Translations under genes and position numbers: made by a program | The notes under the pieces: generated by a model | The model's database searches: none | Told to the model about the DNA's origin: nothing | Seen by the model: the letters and a program-made list of their open reading frames with translations, nothing else | Assembly: GCA_035366835.1 (NCBI GenBank) | Contig: DAOSIS010000003.1 | Coordinates: 1 to 64,000 of the forward strand | Direction: 5' to 3' | From: UBA6109 sp035366835 | Lineage (GTDB): Bacteria > Desulfobacterota > Syntrophia > Syntrophales > UBA6109 | Length of the DNA: 64,000 nucleotides | Part shown: piece after piece, positions 1 to 8,627 of the stretch | Position numbering within the stretch: the first letter of the stretch is position 1 | Layout: every line of letters starts with the position of its first letter

Positions 1-44
1 ATTACCATACACACTATGCCAACACCAGAATGGTGAAGGGTTTT

Positions 45-782
45 TCAACAACCTGCTAAAGGTTTCACTACCTCAAATTCAAATTCTGCCACTTTCGGAT
101 TGCTCGATATCCACCAGTTTTCATAGTAACTGCGATCTGGCCATTCCAACCAGCTGAAGAATGGCACAGGTCCAAAACCTAAATATTTGATACTTATAGC
201 TCGGGCTTCACCTAAAAAGGCCCTTTCCTGTCTGTCAAAAACCGTATTAGTGAAAAAGGTCAGATTCAAAATCCTTTCTTCATGTTTGGTGACCTTAAAC
301 CTGCAAATAGGCTTCTCAACGGGTTGGCATTTCACTCTCTTGGCGTCGTGCTTGTTTTTTTTTGATTTATCGTAGGTACAACGATATAAAATTGGTTTAA
401 TTTTTTCTCTTCTTGTTTCTTCCTTACCGAATCGGGGACCGCTCCAGTCTTTGTCAACGAGCGTTTCTAAGACATTGTATCCTTTTCTAAAATAGTATTC
501 GGCTGAAACAACGCTGCCCTCCGATATTATTGAGTATGCTCCTTCGTAATACATTCCTTCCGCTTCGACGGTCCTGTAGATTTTGGTTCCGGACCAGGTG
601 GCCCATTTGTAGAGAAAAATCCCATAGCCGATCACGACGTCCCAGGTGGGGATCAGAAGGAAAATGGCGAGCGTTATGATGGTGAGGCGTTTGCTCTTTG
701 TCCTTTTCCAGACCTCCTGCGTTATCTTGTAGGTCAGCAATGGATAGAGAACCAAGGCAGGCAGGATGAAGAAATAGTACAT
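45..782 (-). CDS. Hypothetical membrane protein
   Basis: A 245-residue protein I do not recognise. The N-terminus has two hydrophobic segments, roughly residues 1-20 and 33-58, separated by a basic stretch (KRTKSKR), so it is probably anchored in the inner membrane by a hairpin. The remainder is polar, rich in Tyr, Trp and Lys, with a few Cys (a pair near residues 134-151 and the last residue). Codon use is clearly more AT-rich than the surrounding genes, which suggests a recent arrival. A GGAG lies about 7 bases before the ATG. No neighbour on the same strand lies within 1 kb on the visible side, so context does not help. Confidence 0.6.
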   Translation of the reverse strand: MYYFFILPALVLYPLLTYKITQEVWKRTKSKRLTIITLAIFLLIPTWDVVIGYGIFLYKWATWSGTKIYRTVEAEGMYYEGAYSIISEGSVVSAEYYFRKGYNVLETLVDKDWSGPRFGKEETRREKIKPILYRCTYDKSKKNKHDAKRVKCQPVEKPICRFKVTKHEERILNLTFFTNTVFDRQERAFLGEARAISIKYLGFGPVPFFSWLEWPDRSYYENWWISSNPKVAEFEFEVVKPLAGC

Positions 783-1190
783 AGCAGTCTCCGGTATTGA
801 GTATGTGAAGACGTCGTAAGACTGGGTTCAAGCCCACGAACGATACTGCCTGCTGCGACAACACCGCCAAGAGACGAACTGTTTCGAACTGCTTACTGCC
901 TGAAACAAGACTGCCTGGCCGAGCGAGAGTGAAGAAAAGAGATTAGGTTAGAACCATTGACTATGGTGCGCCATCCATATCGTAAATATCGTATCGTGTC
1001 AAATGGCAACTTTTAATACTTCCGGTCCGCGCCGGACCCGATGGCAGGCGAAGCCTACCATTTTCCTCCCCATCAATTCGCGTTGTCCGGGGGGGAATGG
1101 CTTCCTACAATGATTGCAAAGCCTGTTGCGCGGTGCGGGCTGCCGGAGGCGGCGCCGTACGGTCGCGTCAGCAAATGAAGGAGGTGCGGG
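783..1190. other. Intergenic region, no gene seen
   Basis: About 400 bases between two divergent genes. It probably holds both promoters. The left half is AT-richer like the gene at 45-782; the right half becomes GC-rich. I see no convincing small gene or RNA. The last bases carry a strong Shine-Dalgarno (AAGGAGG) for the superoxide reductase gene. Confidence 0.5.
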
Positions 1191-1667
1191 ATGGACAGAC
1201 GAACGTTTCTGAAGGGGGCCGTGGCGGTTTCCGTGGCGGCCGGCATTGCCGATGCGGCAGCGGCGGAACGCTACTTCCCCACGAGGGTGGACCAGTCCCT
1301 CTTCGAGGGAATCAACCGGGCCAAGGACCCCGCACAGAAGACCCCGCTCGAGAGGGGCCATGTGCCGGTCCTCAAGGCTCCGGCGACGGTCAAGGCGGGC
1401 GAGCCGTTCGTGGTGGAAGTTTCGGTCGGCGAGACGATCCATCCGATGGGACCCGCCCACTGGATCGAATACATCGAACTCAACATCGGGAACGAGCCCG
1501 CCGGCAGGACCGACCTTCGCTCGAAGGGATATCTCAGGCCGAAGGTCGCTTTCGACGTCGTGCTTCCGCCGGGCATCGCCGCCGGAGGCAGGATCACGCT
1601 GGTCGCAAGGGAACTGTGCAACCTCCACGGCCTCTGGGAGGGGAGCCTCGACGTCGCCGTGGCCTGA
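1191..1667 (+). CDS. Tat-exported superoxide reductase-like (neelaredoxin) protein
   Basis: A 158-residue protein of the 1Fe superoxide reductase family, which reduces superoxide to peroxide in anaerobes. The N-terminus is a twin-arginine signal (MDRRTFLKG) with an Ala-rich export region up to about residue 25, so it should act in the periplasm. The iron-site ligands of the family are all visible: Glu54 and His57 (LERGHVPV), His84 and His90 (IHPMGPAHWIEYIEL), Cys143 and His146 (CNLHGLWEG). The catalytic Lys that usually sits between Glu and His (EKHVP) is replaced by Arg-Gly, giving one extra residue there. There is no N-terminal desulforedoxin domain. The start is fixed by AAGGAGG 7 bases upstream. 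A GC-rich imperfect inverted repeat at about 1666-1696 follows the stop and could be a weak terminator. Confidence 0.85.
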   Translation: MDRRTFLKGAVAVSVAAGIADAAAAERYFPTRVDQSLFEGINRAKDPAQKTPLERGHVPVLKAPATVKAGEPFVVEVSVGETIHPMGPAHWIEYIELNIGNEPAGRTDLRSKGYLRPKVAFDVVLPPGIAAGGRITLVARELCNLHGLWEGSLDVAVA

Positions 1668-1804
1668 GCCGCCCGGGCAGGGCCTCCGCCCGGCTCCGTG
1701 GGGCCTTCCCCGCCGGGCACCGATCCCCTTTCTCCCCCTTATGCGTTGCGCCCGCCACGGTGTTGTGGTAGGAATTCGGCAACTTCATATCGGGAGAAAG
1801 AACC

Positions 1805-3052
1805 ATGTCAACTGTCGTACCCTTTGCAGCCCTGCGGCCGCGCGCGGACCTGGTCGGCCGCGTGGCGGCGCTGCCCTACGATGTCATGAGCGTCGAGGAG
1901 GCGAAGGCCCAGGCCGCCTCCGAATCGCTGAGTTTTCTGCGCGTCGAAAAATCCGAGATCGACCTGCCCGACCACGGCGGCGTCGAGGACCTCCGCATCT
2001 ATGCGAAGGCGAGGGAAAACCTTCACCGGTTCCATGTCGAGGGCGTTTTTCTGCGGGAAGCCAAGCCCTGCTTCTACGTCTACCGGCAGCGGATGGGAGA
2101 GCGGTTCCAGACGGGGATCACGGCGGGGATCAGCGTCGCGGAATACGAGGCCGGCATCATCAAGAAACATGAGTTCACGCGGGCCGACAAGGAGCGCGAA
2201 CGGACGCTCCACATCGACACGCTTTGCGCCCAGACGGGCCCCGTCTTCATCGCCTACCGCGGCCGCGGGGAGATCGACGCCGTCGCCGCCGCCGCGATGC
2301 GGAAGGCGCCGCTCTACGATTTCACCGCCGGAGACGGCAACGGCCACACGGTCTGGCGGATCGACGATGAAACGGACATCGAGGCCCTGCGGCTGGGGTT
2401 TGCGGCGGTCGAAGCCCTCTACATCGCCGACGGCCACCATCGCTGCGCGGCCGCGGCGGCCGTGGGACGGAAGCGGAGGGAGGCGAACCCGGCCCACACG
2501 GGAAAGGAGGAGTACAACTTCATCCTCGCCGTCCTCTTTCCTCACGAGCAGCTCCGCATCCTGGATTACAACCGCGTCGTCAAGGACCTGAACGGCATGG
2601 ACGAGGCCGGATTCCTCCGCCGCGTTGCGGAACGGTTCGACGTGCACGAGGAGTTTCCGGCCCGTACGCCGGGGCGCCGGGGCGAGTTCGGGATGTATCT
2701 GAACGGCCGCTGGCGGCGTCTCGTCGCCAAGCCGGATCCGAAGCGGCAGGCCGATCCCATCGCGTCTCTGGACGTCTCGATTCTCCAGGCGGATCTCCTG
2801 GAGCCGCTGCTCGGCATCCGCGATCCGCGGACGGACAGGCGGATCGATTTCGTCGGCGGCATCCGCGGCATGAACGAGCTGGAGCGGCTCGTCGGCTCCG
2901 GCCGCTTCGCCGTCGCCTTTTCCCTCTTCCCGGCGTCTCTGGAGGAGCTGATGGCCGTGGCGGACGCCGGCAAGGTGATGCCCCCGAAGTCGACGTGGTT
3001 CGAGCCGAAGCTCCGCAGCGGCATCTTCGTCCATACCCTGGAAGGCTTCTGA
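1805..3052 (+). CDS. DUF1015 family protein
   Basis: A 415-residue cytoplasmic protein of the DUF1015 family (function not established, full family length). The hallmarks are present: an N-terminal PFAALRPR, PYDV at 24-27, an HEFT...KERER box at 122-133, and ADGHHR at 208-213. The His-rich ADGHHR is the most conserved point of the family and looks like an active or metal site. A GGGAGAAAG precedes the ATG. Its stop overlaps the start of the following methyltransferase by one base (TGATG), so the two are translationally coupled and may act in one process, though nothing in either sequence says which. Confidence 0.85.
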   Translation: MSTVVPFAALRPRADLVGRVAALPYDVMSVEEAKAQAASESLSFLRVEKSEIDLPDHGGVEDLRIYAKARENLHRFHVEGVFLREAKPCFYVYRQRMGERFQTGITAGISVAEYEAGIIKKHEFTRADKERERTLHIDTLCAQTGPVFIAYRGRGEIDAVAAAAMRKAPLYDFTAGDGNGHTVWRIDDETDIEALRLGFAAVEALYIADGHHRCAAAAAVGRKRREANPAHTGKEEYNFILAVLFPHEQLRILDYNRVVKDLNGMDEAGFLRRVAERFDVHEEFPARTPGRRGEFGMYLNGRWRRLVAKPDPKRQADPIASLDVSILQADLLEPLLGIRDPRTDRRIDFVGGIRGMNELERLVGSGRFAVAFSLFPASLEELMAVADAGKVMPPKSTWFEPKLRSGIFVHTLEGF

Positions 3053-3819
3053 TGGCTCTGCCGGAAACGGGACCGGAAATCCGGGAAGGGGAGGTCCTCG
3101 ACGTCCTTCTGGACGGCCGTCTGAAGGTCCTGCAGAAAAAGCGGGGCTACCGGTTTTCCGTGGATGCGCTGCTCCTGGCGCATTTCGTGCGCCTGCGGCG
3201 GGGCGACCGCCTCGCCGACCTGGGGACGGGCTGCGGGGTTCTGCCGCTTCTTCTCGCGGGCCGCCGCCCGGGCGTCCGGGCCGTCGGCGTCGAGCTGCAG
3301 GCGGAGCTGGCCGATCTCGCCCGGCGCAATGTGGTCCTCAACGATCTCGCCGGCCGCATCGAGATCGTTCCGGGCGACGTCCGGAACATCGGCTTCCTTC
3401 TCCCGCGGGGCTCCTTCGACGCCGTCGTCTCCAACCCGCCCTACCGCCGCGTCCGCTCGGGCCGCATCAACCCCGACGGCGAGAAGGCCGCAGCCCGCCA
3501 CGAGATCCGCGGGACGATCGAAGACTTCGTCCGCGCGGCGCGGTTCCTGCTCAAGCCGGACGGGAGGGCTTTCTTCATCTATGCCGCCGTCCGTTCCGTG
3601 GAGATCCTGGCGCGGATGCGCGCCGCCGGGATCGAGCCCAAGCGTCTCCGCCTCGTCCACGACGACCGGGATGTCCCCGGGGCGTTCGCTCTGATCGAGG
3701 GGAGACGCGGGGGAGGGGAAGGGCTGAAGGTCGAGCCGCCGCTCTTTCTCCGCGAGGGGGGCGGGTACACGGAAGAGACGAAACGCCTGTTCGCCGAACT
3801 CGCGCCGGCTATTCCCTGA
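3052..3819 (+). CDS. TrmN6-like N6-adenine methyltransferase
   Basis: A 255-residue class I SAM-dependent methyltransferase. Motif I is DLGTGCG (56-62) and the amino-methyltransferase motif is NPPY (128-131). This is the layout of the tRNA1(Val) adenine-37 N6-methyltransferase (TrmN6/YfiC) and of the small-subunit-type (MTS) family. The N-terminal segment with FSVDALLLAHF is also typical of TrmN6. I start it at 3052 because that ATG overlaps the DUF1015 stop (TGATG); an upstream in-frame start exists but would lie inside the DUF1015 gene. The 3' end overlaps the convergent citC gene by 11 bases. The true substrate (tRNA or another nucleic acid or protein) cannot be told from sequence. Confidence 0.8.
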   Translation: MALPETGPEIREGEVLDVLLDGRLKVLQKKRGYRFSVDALLLAHFVRLRRGDRLADLGTGCGVLPLLLAGRRPGVRAVGVELQAELADLARRNVVLNDLAGRIEIVPGDVRNIGFLLPRGSFDAVVSNPPYRRVRSGRINPDGEKAAARHEIRGTIEDFVRAARFLLKPDGRAFFIYAAVRSVEILARMRAAGIEPKRLRLVHDDRDVPGAFALIEGRRGGGEGLKVEPPLFLREGGGYTEETKRLFAELAPAIP

Positions 3820-4876
3820 GCCGCGCGCGCACCGTTGCGGAGGCGGCGGACTGCAGGTAGGCCCGCGTGCATTCCGGCAGAAGATCCAGAATCGAATCCA
3901 GCCTGTCTTCCCGGATCGCCCGGCGGATCTTCGTCGCGCTGATGTAGTCGGGCCGGCCATCCGCATCCGTCCCTTTCGCCCTGCGCTCGATTTCGATCAC
4001 CCGGACGCCGCGCGACGGCAGGATCTTCTTCATGGCGGCGTTGTAGGCCGCGGTCGTCGGCGAATAGGGCTCCGTTCCCACGTAGCGCCGGTCGATCCCG
4101 AGGGCCGGGACGATATGCCGGGCGAAGATCGCGACGTCCAGCTCGGCCTGGTTCCGGATGACGAGATCGGCCGCTTCGTTCTGCAGGAAATAGCTGGGGA
4201 AGGTGGCGCCGGAGACCACGTAGGGGCCTCCCTTGAACCGGACCACGTTCGGGAGATGCCCTGTGCCCTCTTCGACCAGCTTCCACCGGTCGGCGAAGGG
4301 GAAGACGGAACGGTCCTCCTCGACGACGAAGAGGTAGACGACCCCGCATTGCGCGGCGGCCGTCTCGATCAGGTACTGGTGCCCGAGCGTGAAGGGATTG
4401 CAGTTGACGACGACGGCGCCGGCCGGTTTCACCGTATCGGGCGCCTTCCGCGACTTCAGCTCGCCCAGATAATCCCGGATCGAACGGAAGCCGAACTCCA
4501 GCAGCGTGTAGAGCGGTTCCGCCTTCGCCACTTCCGTAAAACCGAGTTTCTGAAAGACCCGCGCCGTATTCGGCCGCGTGAAGGCGAAGACCTGACGGTG
4601 CGTCTTCATGAGGAGGTTGATGAGATGCATCACGACCATGGAGGACGCGTTGGTCGCGCGGTGCGCGGGCCCGACGGCCACGTATTTCAATACCTGCCCC
4701 TGGCAGGAGCCCGTCGCGGCGATCCGCCCCTGCGCATCGCGGAGGACCATCGTGTAGTCGACTTCGCGGGGATCGAAGCGGAAGCCGAGCGGCTGGAGGA
4801 AGGCGTCGAGCTGCTTCAGGGCATAGGGGTTCCGGAGGTTCAGCTCCTCTTCCCGGTAGAGATTCGACTCGCTCAT
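3809..4876 (-). CDS. citC: [Citrate (pro-3S)-lyase] ligase
   Basis: A 355-residue enzyme that acetylates the prosthetic group of the citrate lyase acyl carrier protein (acetate + ATP), switching the lyase on. Residues 1-145 are a GNAT-like domain (conserved KYVAVGPAHR and RVFQKLGF). Residues 150-355 are a nucleotidyltransferase domain with NPFTLGH (160-166) as the family's TxGH nucleotide-binding motif, and ISATKIRRAI near the C-terminus. The start ATG overlaps the stop of citXG (ATGA), so it is the last gene of the cit cluster. A longer open frame upstream lies wholly inside citXG and is not used. Length and domain order are normal for CitC. Confidence 0.92.
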   Translation of the reverse strand: MSESNLYREEELNLRNPYALKQLDAFLQPLGFRFDPREVDYTMVLRDAQGRIAATGSCQGQVLKYVAVGPAHRATNASSMVVMHLINLLMKTHRQVFAFTRPNTARVFQKLGFTEVAKAEPLYTLLEFGFRSIRDYLGELKSRKAPDTVKPAGAVVVNCNPFTLGHQYLIETAAAQCGVVYLFVVEEDRSVFPFADRWKLVEEGTGHLPNVVRFKGGPYVVSGATFPSYFLQNEAADLVIRNQAELDVAIFARHIVPALGIDRRYVGTEPYSPTTAAYNAAMKKILPSRGVRVIEIERRAKGTDADGRPDYISATKIRRAIREDRLDSILDLLPECTRAYLQSAASATVRARLRE

Positions 4877-6294
4877 GACGGATTCCGTTTCCCGGCGTGG
4901 GCGGAGAAGTCGCGCCCGGCGAAGAAGAAGAACATCGTCACCGCCAGCAGGTCCGCCGATCCCCCGGGCGAAACGAATTCGCGCCGGCAGTAGTCGATCA
5001 GCCGGCCGTACCGTTCCGTCTCTTCCTTCCCGGACCCGGCGGCGAGGACCTGTCGCGCCAGCTCCTGGACGGCCTTCAGCGTGGCGATGTCTCTCCGGTG
5101 GAGGATATTCGTATCGTCGACGACGGACATCAGGCGCAGGAGCGTCCGGGTCAGGGCCTCGTTCAGCCGCGGCGCCGCGACCGGATCCCCGGCGCCCGCA
5201 AGCGCCGCCTTCAGTTCCGGAAGCCCGTGGTCGAAGACGGACGGCAACCCCTTTTCCGCCTCCCTGCGCACGCCCCCGTATTCCTCGCCGTAGCGGCGGA
5301 AGCAGGCCGCCCCGTGCGTGGCCTCCTCCTTCGGCGCCGCTGCCAGTTCGTCCCGGACGAGGCCCCGGCAGACCGCCGCGATCTCCTCCCGGCAGGAGTC
5401 CTCGTGGAAGGCGCCGTCGCGGGCGATGACGCGGGCGGTCGCAAACAATGCGAGCCCCATGAGGAAGATCAACCCCTTCTGCGTGTTGACGCCGTTCGTC
5501 GCCGCGAACATGGCCTCCTCCATCTCGATGCCGACGGTGCGGAGAAGCGGCAGACCCGCGCGCCGGTCGCCGCCCGGATACGACCAGCCCATCGCCGCCA
5601 GTTCCTCGAAACGCGCGGCGATCGCGGCCGTCGAGTCCAGAAACGTGAAATAGTCCATGTCCCGGTGCGCGCCCTGCTCGAAGCGGTCGACAAGACCCGG
5701 CTTCGGGGAGACCGTGATTTCGTAGAGGATCGCCTTCAGGGCCAGTTCGGCGAGCCGCCTGCAGACCCGCCGCCTGTCCCGGTCGGAGAGATAGCGCTCG
5801 ATCCGCGCCAGAAGGTGCGCGCGCAATTCCGCGAGGGCATGGGCCCCTTCGCGCATGCAGACGAGGGCCGGCTGTTCGCAGAGGAGGCAGCGCTTGATCT
5901 TTTGTGACGATACGGGCTGGAGGCGGCCGTCCGCGATATCGACATCGAGAAGCCGCCCCAGGGGATGGCCCTCCTCGAAGGCCTCGCACAGCGCCTTGGT
6001 ATCGGAAAGGGGCCGGCCGTCGCGCAGCGGCACGAGGTAGAAATCCCCGGCTTCGTCGACCTGCCGCAACTCACGCCCCACATCGATCGCCACCCGGTGG
6101 GCCCGCAGGTGCCGTTTGAGGTCCGGCAGGGCCGCGTCGAAAAACGCCGAGAGCAGGGGCGAGCTCTTCGGGTAGCCGGGAACGTTGAGCGTCAGGCTCA
6201 GGCAGGCGTTTCCCTGCTGCGCGCATTGCCCGCGCAGGGCGGCCCGCCGTTCCCTGGCGTTCAGGATGTTCTCCCGGATTTCATCGATTTGCAT
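4873..6294 (-). CDS. citXG: CitX-CitG fusion: apo-citrate lyase phosphoribosyl-dephospho-CoA transferase / triphosphoribosyl-dephospho-CoA synthase
   Basis: A 473-residue fusion that makes and attaches the citrate lyase prosthetic group. Residues 1 to about 170 are CitX (GRLLDVDI at 113-120; the Cys motif CLLCEQPALVC at 136-146), which transfers the group to the acyl carrier protein. Residues 175-473 are CitG (SPKPGLVDR at 196-204, HRDMDYFTFLDS, NGVNTQKG at 267-274), which makes triphosphoribosyl-dephospho-CoA from dephospho-CoA and ATP. CitXG fusions are known in other bacteria. The stop overlaps the citC start by four bases. No clear Shine-Dalgarno precedes the ATG. The gene is separated from citF by about 750 bases filled with repeats, so it may need its own promoter or depend on read-through of the array. 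Confidence 0.9.
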   Translation of the reverse strand: MQIDEIRENILNARERRAALRGQCAQQGNACLSLTLNVPGYPKSSPLLSAFFDAALPDLKRHLRAHRVAIDVGRELRQVDEAGDFYLVPLRDGRPLSDTKALCEAFEEGHPLGRLLDVDIADGRLQPVSSQKIKRCLLCEQPALVCMREGAHALAELRAHLLARIERYLSDRDRRRVCRRLAELALKAILYEITVSPKPGLVDRFEQGAHRDMDYFTFLDSTAAIAARFEELAAMGWSYPGGDRRAGLPLLRTVGIEMEEAMFAATNGVNTQKGLIFLMGLALFATARVIARDGAFHEDSCREEIAAVCRGLVRDELAAAPKEEATHGAACFRRYGEEYGGVRREAEKGLPSVFDHGLPELKAALAGAGDPVAAPRLNEALTRTLLRLMSVVDDTNILHRRDIATLKAVQELARQVLAAGSGKEETERYGRLIDYCRREFVSPGGSADLLAVTMFFFFAGRDFSAHAGKRNPS

Positions 6295-6369
6295 ATGGGG
6301 AAACTTCGAAAGAAAACCATCCTATGCGGTCATGACGAGAAGCGGCAACGGCGCGGCGGTCCCGTCCAT

Positions 6370-6986
6370 CCTGTTTGTCGTCCCCGCCTCCGCGAGGGCA
6401 GGCTGCAGCGGGGACCCGGCTCTCCGGTTGCGCACCAGGTGCGGGCACGGAATCAACGACACTGGATGCCCGCTTTCGCGGGCATGACACCGACGTTTGT
6501 CACCCCCGCGAAGGCAGTGGTCCAGCTCCCTGCCTGGCGCGGGAGCAGGGTCCAACGGCACTGTCTGCCCGCTTCCGCGGGCATGACGCCGGCATTTTGT
6601 CACCCTCGCGAACGCGGGGGTCCAGCTCCCTGCCTGACGCGGGAGCAGGGTCCAACAACACTGTCTGCCCGCTTTCGCGGGCATGACACCGACGTTTGTC
6701 ACCCCCGCGAAGGCAGTGGTCCAGCTCCCTGCCTGGCGCGGGAGCAGGGTCCAACGGCACTGTCTGCCCGCTTCCGCGGGCATGACGCCGGCATTTTGTC
6801 ACCCTCGCGAACGCGGGGGTCCAGCTCCCTGCCTGACGCGGGAGCAGGGTCCAACAACACTGTCTGCCCGCTTTCGCGGGTATGACACCGACGTTTGTCA
6901 CCCCCGCGAACGCGGGGGTCCAGCTCCCTGCCTGACGTGGGAGCAGCGTCCAACAACACTGTCTGCCCGCTTTCGCGGGCATGACA
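6370..6986. repeat. 199-bp tandem repeat array of hairpin (REP-like) units
   Basis: Between citF and citXG. Near-identical 199-base units begin at 6486 and 6685, and a third partial copy begins at 6884. Each unit consists of two diverged halves of 99-100 bases. Every half contains an inverted repeat (TGCCCGC ... GCGGGCA) followed by TGAC, and the shared segment CAGCTCCCTGCCTG. The left flank (6370-6485) is a more diverged unit resembling the elements at 24.1 kb and 31.4 kb. Long open frames run through it in several frames, but they encode only repeat translation and are not genes. Spacing and unit length rule out a CRISPR. Confidence 0.9.
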
Positions 6987-7041
6987 ACAAGAACTGCTGA
7001 CGGCTTCATTTTCGCGTCTTCGTCGCAGGAACAGACGACGG

Positions 7042-8604
7042 TCAGCACTTGATCTGTCGCACCACGTCGATCGTCGTGCCGTCGCGGTATTCGATCACGG
7101 CCACAACGCGGTCCTTGTATTCGATGGGGTCGGGGACCCCCGTCAGCTTGTCCACCCTGTCGTGAAGGTCGTGGATGTCGCGGATGAAAAGCCCGGCTTT
7201 CTTCAGGCGTGCCTCCAGGTCCTTGTACGCGGGATTGACGCAGATGCCGCGCTCCGTCACGATGACGTGCACCGACTCCCCGGGCGTGACGATGTGGTGG
7301 ACGTTCCGCTTGATCGAGGGGATGCGCCCGCGGAACGACGGGCACACCACCACCGTCAGCTTCGCGCCCGCGGCCGTATCGCAGTGTCCGCCGGAGGCGC
7401 CCATGATCGTGCCTTCCGAGCCGGTGATCACGTTGACGTTAAAATTCACGTCGACGGCGAGCGCCCCCAGCACCACGACGTCCAGCTTGTTGATCATGCT
7501 GCCGCAGTTGAAGGGGTTTGCGTACATGTCGGACGAGATCTCGATGTGGTTGCGGTTGTTGAGCAGCGATGAGCTGACGGCCGCGTCGAAGGACTGCACG
7601 TCGAAGACGCTTTCGAAGAGCCCCTGTTCCATCAGTTCGACCACGTAGGAGGTCACGCCGCCGAGGAGGAAGCTTCCCTTGATGCCGCGCTTCTTCATGG
7701 TCTCGTTGACGTACTTGGCAGCCGCGAGCGATGCGCCGCCCGCCCCGACCTGGAAGGAAAAACCGTTCTCCATGTATCCCGAGTGCTCGATGACCTGGGC
7801 GCAGAGGCTCGCCAGACGCAGGTCGAGGGGCTTCTTCGTGATGCGCGTCGTTCCCGATGCGATCTTCTTGACGTCGCCCAGGCTGTCCACCTTCACGACG
7901 TAATCGACGTTGGTCTGCTCGATGGAAACGGGGAAGCAGGGGTAGGGGACGATGTTGTCCGTCACCACGATCACCTGCTTCGCGTAGCGGGCGTCCATGA
8001 TCGCGTAGCCCATGGATCCGAAGGCCGAAGGGCCGTGGCAGCCCGTGGCGTTTCCCTCTTCGTCCGCCGCGGAGGCGGCCAGGACCGCCAGGTCGATGCT
8101 CAGCTCTCCCGTCCGGATGGCGCGCGCGCGGCCCCCGTGGGAATGGATCACGGCGCGGTAGGCCAGCTTGCCCATGGAAACCGCCGTGCCCAGCTCGTCC
8201 CGCATTCCGGAGGTCCAGATCTCCGTGATCGTGCCGTCTTCCAGGTACGGGATGAGGTGGCGATGGACGCTCGTCAGCGAGGACGCGGCCAGGGTGATGT
8301 TCTTGATCCCCAGCTCGGCGAGGATATCGATCGTCAGGTTCACGATGGCATCGCCGTTGCGCAGGTGATGGTGAAAGGACACGGTCATCCCGTCGCGGGG
8401 GCCGGTCTTTTCGATCGCCGTCTTCAGGTCCTTCTCCATTTTGGAGACATGCGGCATCTTGGCCTTCGTCGGCAGCGAGACCGTCGGTTCGTCCATCCAG
8501 CCCTTCTGCAGCCGCGTCCAGGCCCCCTCGAAAGGCTTCAACCTTCCCCGTCCCTTTTTCTTGTCTATGAATTCCGGAATCTCCGTTCCGATGCTCGTTT
8601 TCAT
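7042..8604 (-). CDS. citF: Citrate lyase alpha subunit (citrate CoA-transferase)
   Basis: A 520-residue CitF. It transfers the acyl-carrier group from acetyl-ACP to citrate, giving citryl-ACP and acetate. The N-terminal part contains FHHHLRNGD; the central and C-terminal parts carry the Gly-rich segments of CoA-transferase type proteins (GSEGTIMGASGGHCDTAAG near residues 400-418) and ERGICVNP near the end. Full length for the family. AGAGG precedes the ATG. It starts 23 bases after citE on the same strand, so citD-citE-citF form the usual structural block. No citrate carrier, oxaloacetate decarboxylase or CitAB sensor pair is visible next to it. Confidence 0.95.
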   Translation of the reverse strand: MKTSIGTEIPEFIDKKKGRGRLKPFEGAWTRLQKGWMDEPTVSLPTKAKMPHVSKMEKDLKTAIEKTGPRDGMTVSFHHHLRNGDAIVNLTIDILAELGIKNITLAASSLTSVHRHLIPYLEDGTITEIWTSGMRDELGTAVSMGKLAYRAVIHSHGGRARAIRTGELSIDLAVLAASAADEEGNATGCHGPSAFGSMGYAIMDARYAKQVIVVTDNIVPYPCFPVSIEQTNVDYVVKVDSLGDVKKIASGTTRITKKPLDLRLASLCAQVIEHSGYMENGFSFQVGAGGASLAAAKYVNETMKKRGIKGSFLLGGVTSYVVELMEQGLFESVFDVQSFDAAVSSSLLNNRNHIEISSDMYANPFNCGSMINKLDVVVLGALAVDVNFNVNVITGSEGTIMGASGGHCDTAAGAKLTVVVCPSFRGRIPSIKRNVHHIVTPGESVHVIVTERGICVNPAYKDLEARLKKAGLFIRDIHDLHDRVDKLTGVPDPIEYKDRVVAVIEYRDGTTIDVVRQIKC

Positions 8605-8627
8605 GACATCCTCTCTTTGCAGCTTTC

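Noticed and set aside
6370..6986. CRISPR-like array
   Set aside because: Units are 199 bases without unique spacers and no cas genes are near; it is a tandem repeat of hairpin elements.
6322..7345. Open frames through the repeat array as proteins
   Set aside because: They translate the repeats only, in several frames and on both strands, and have no ribosome site or family match.
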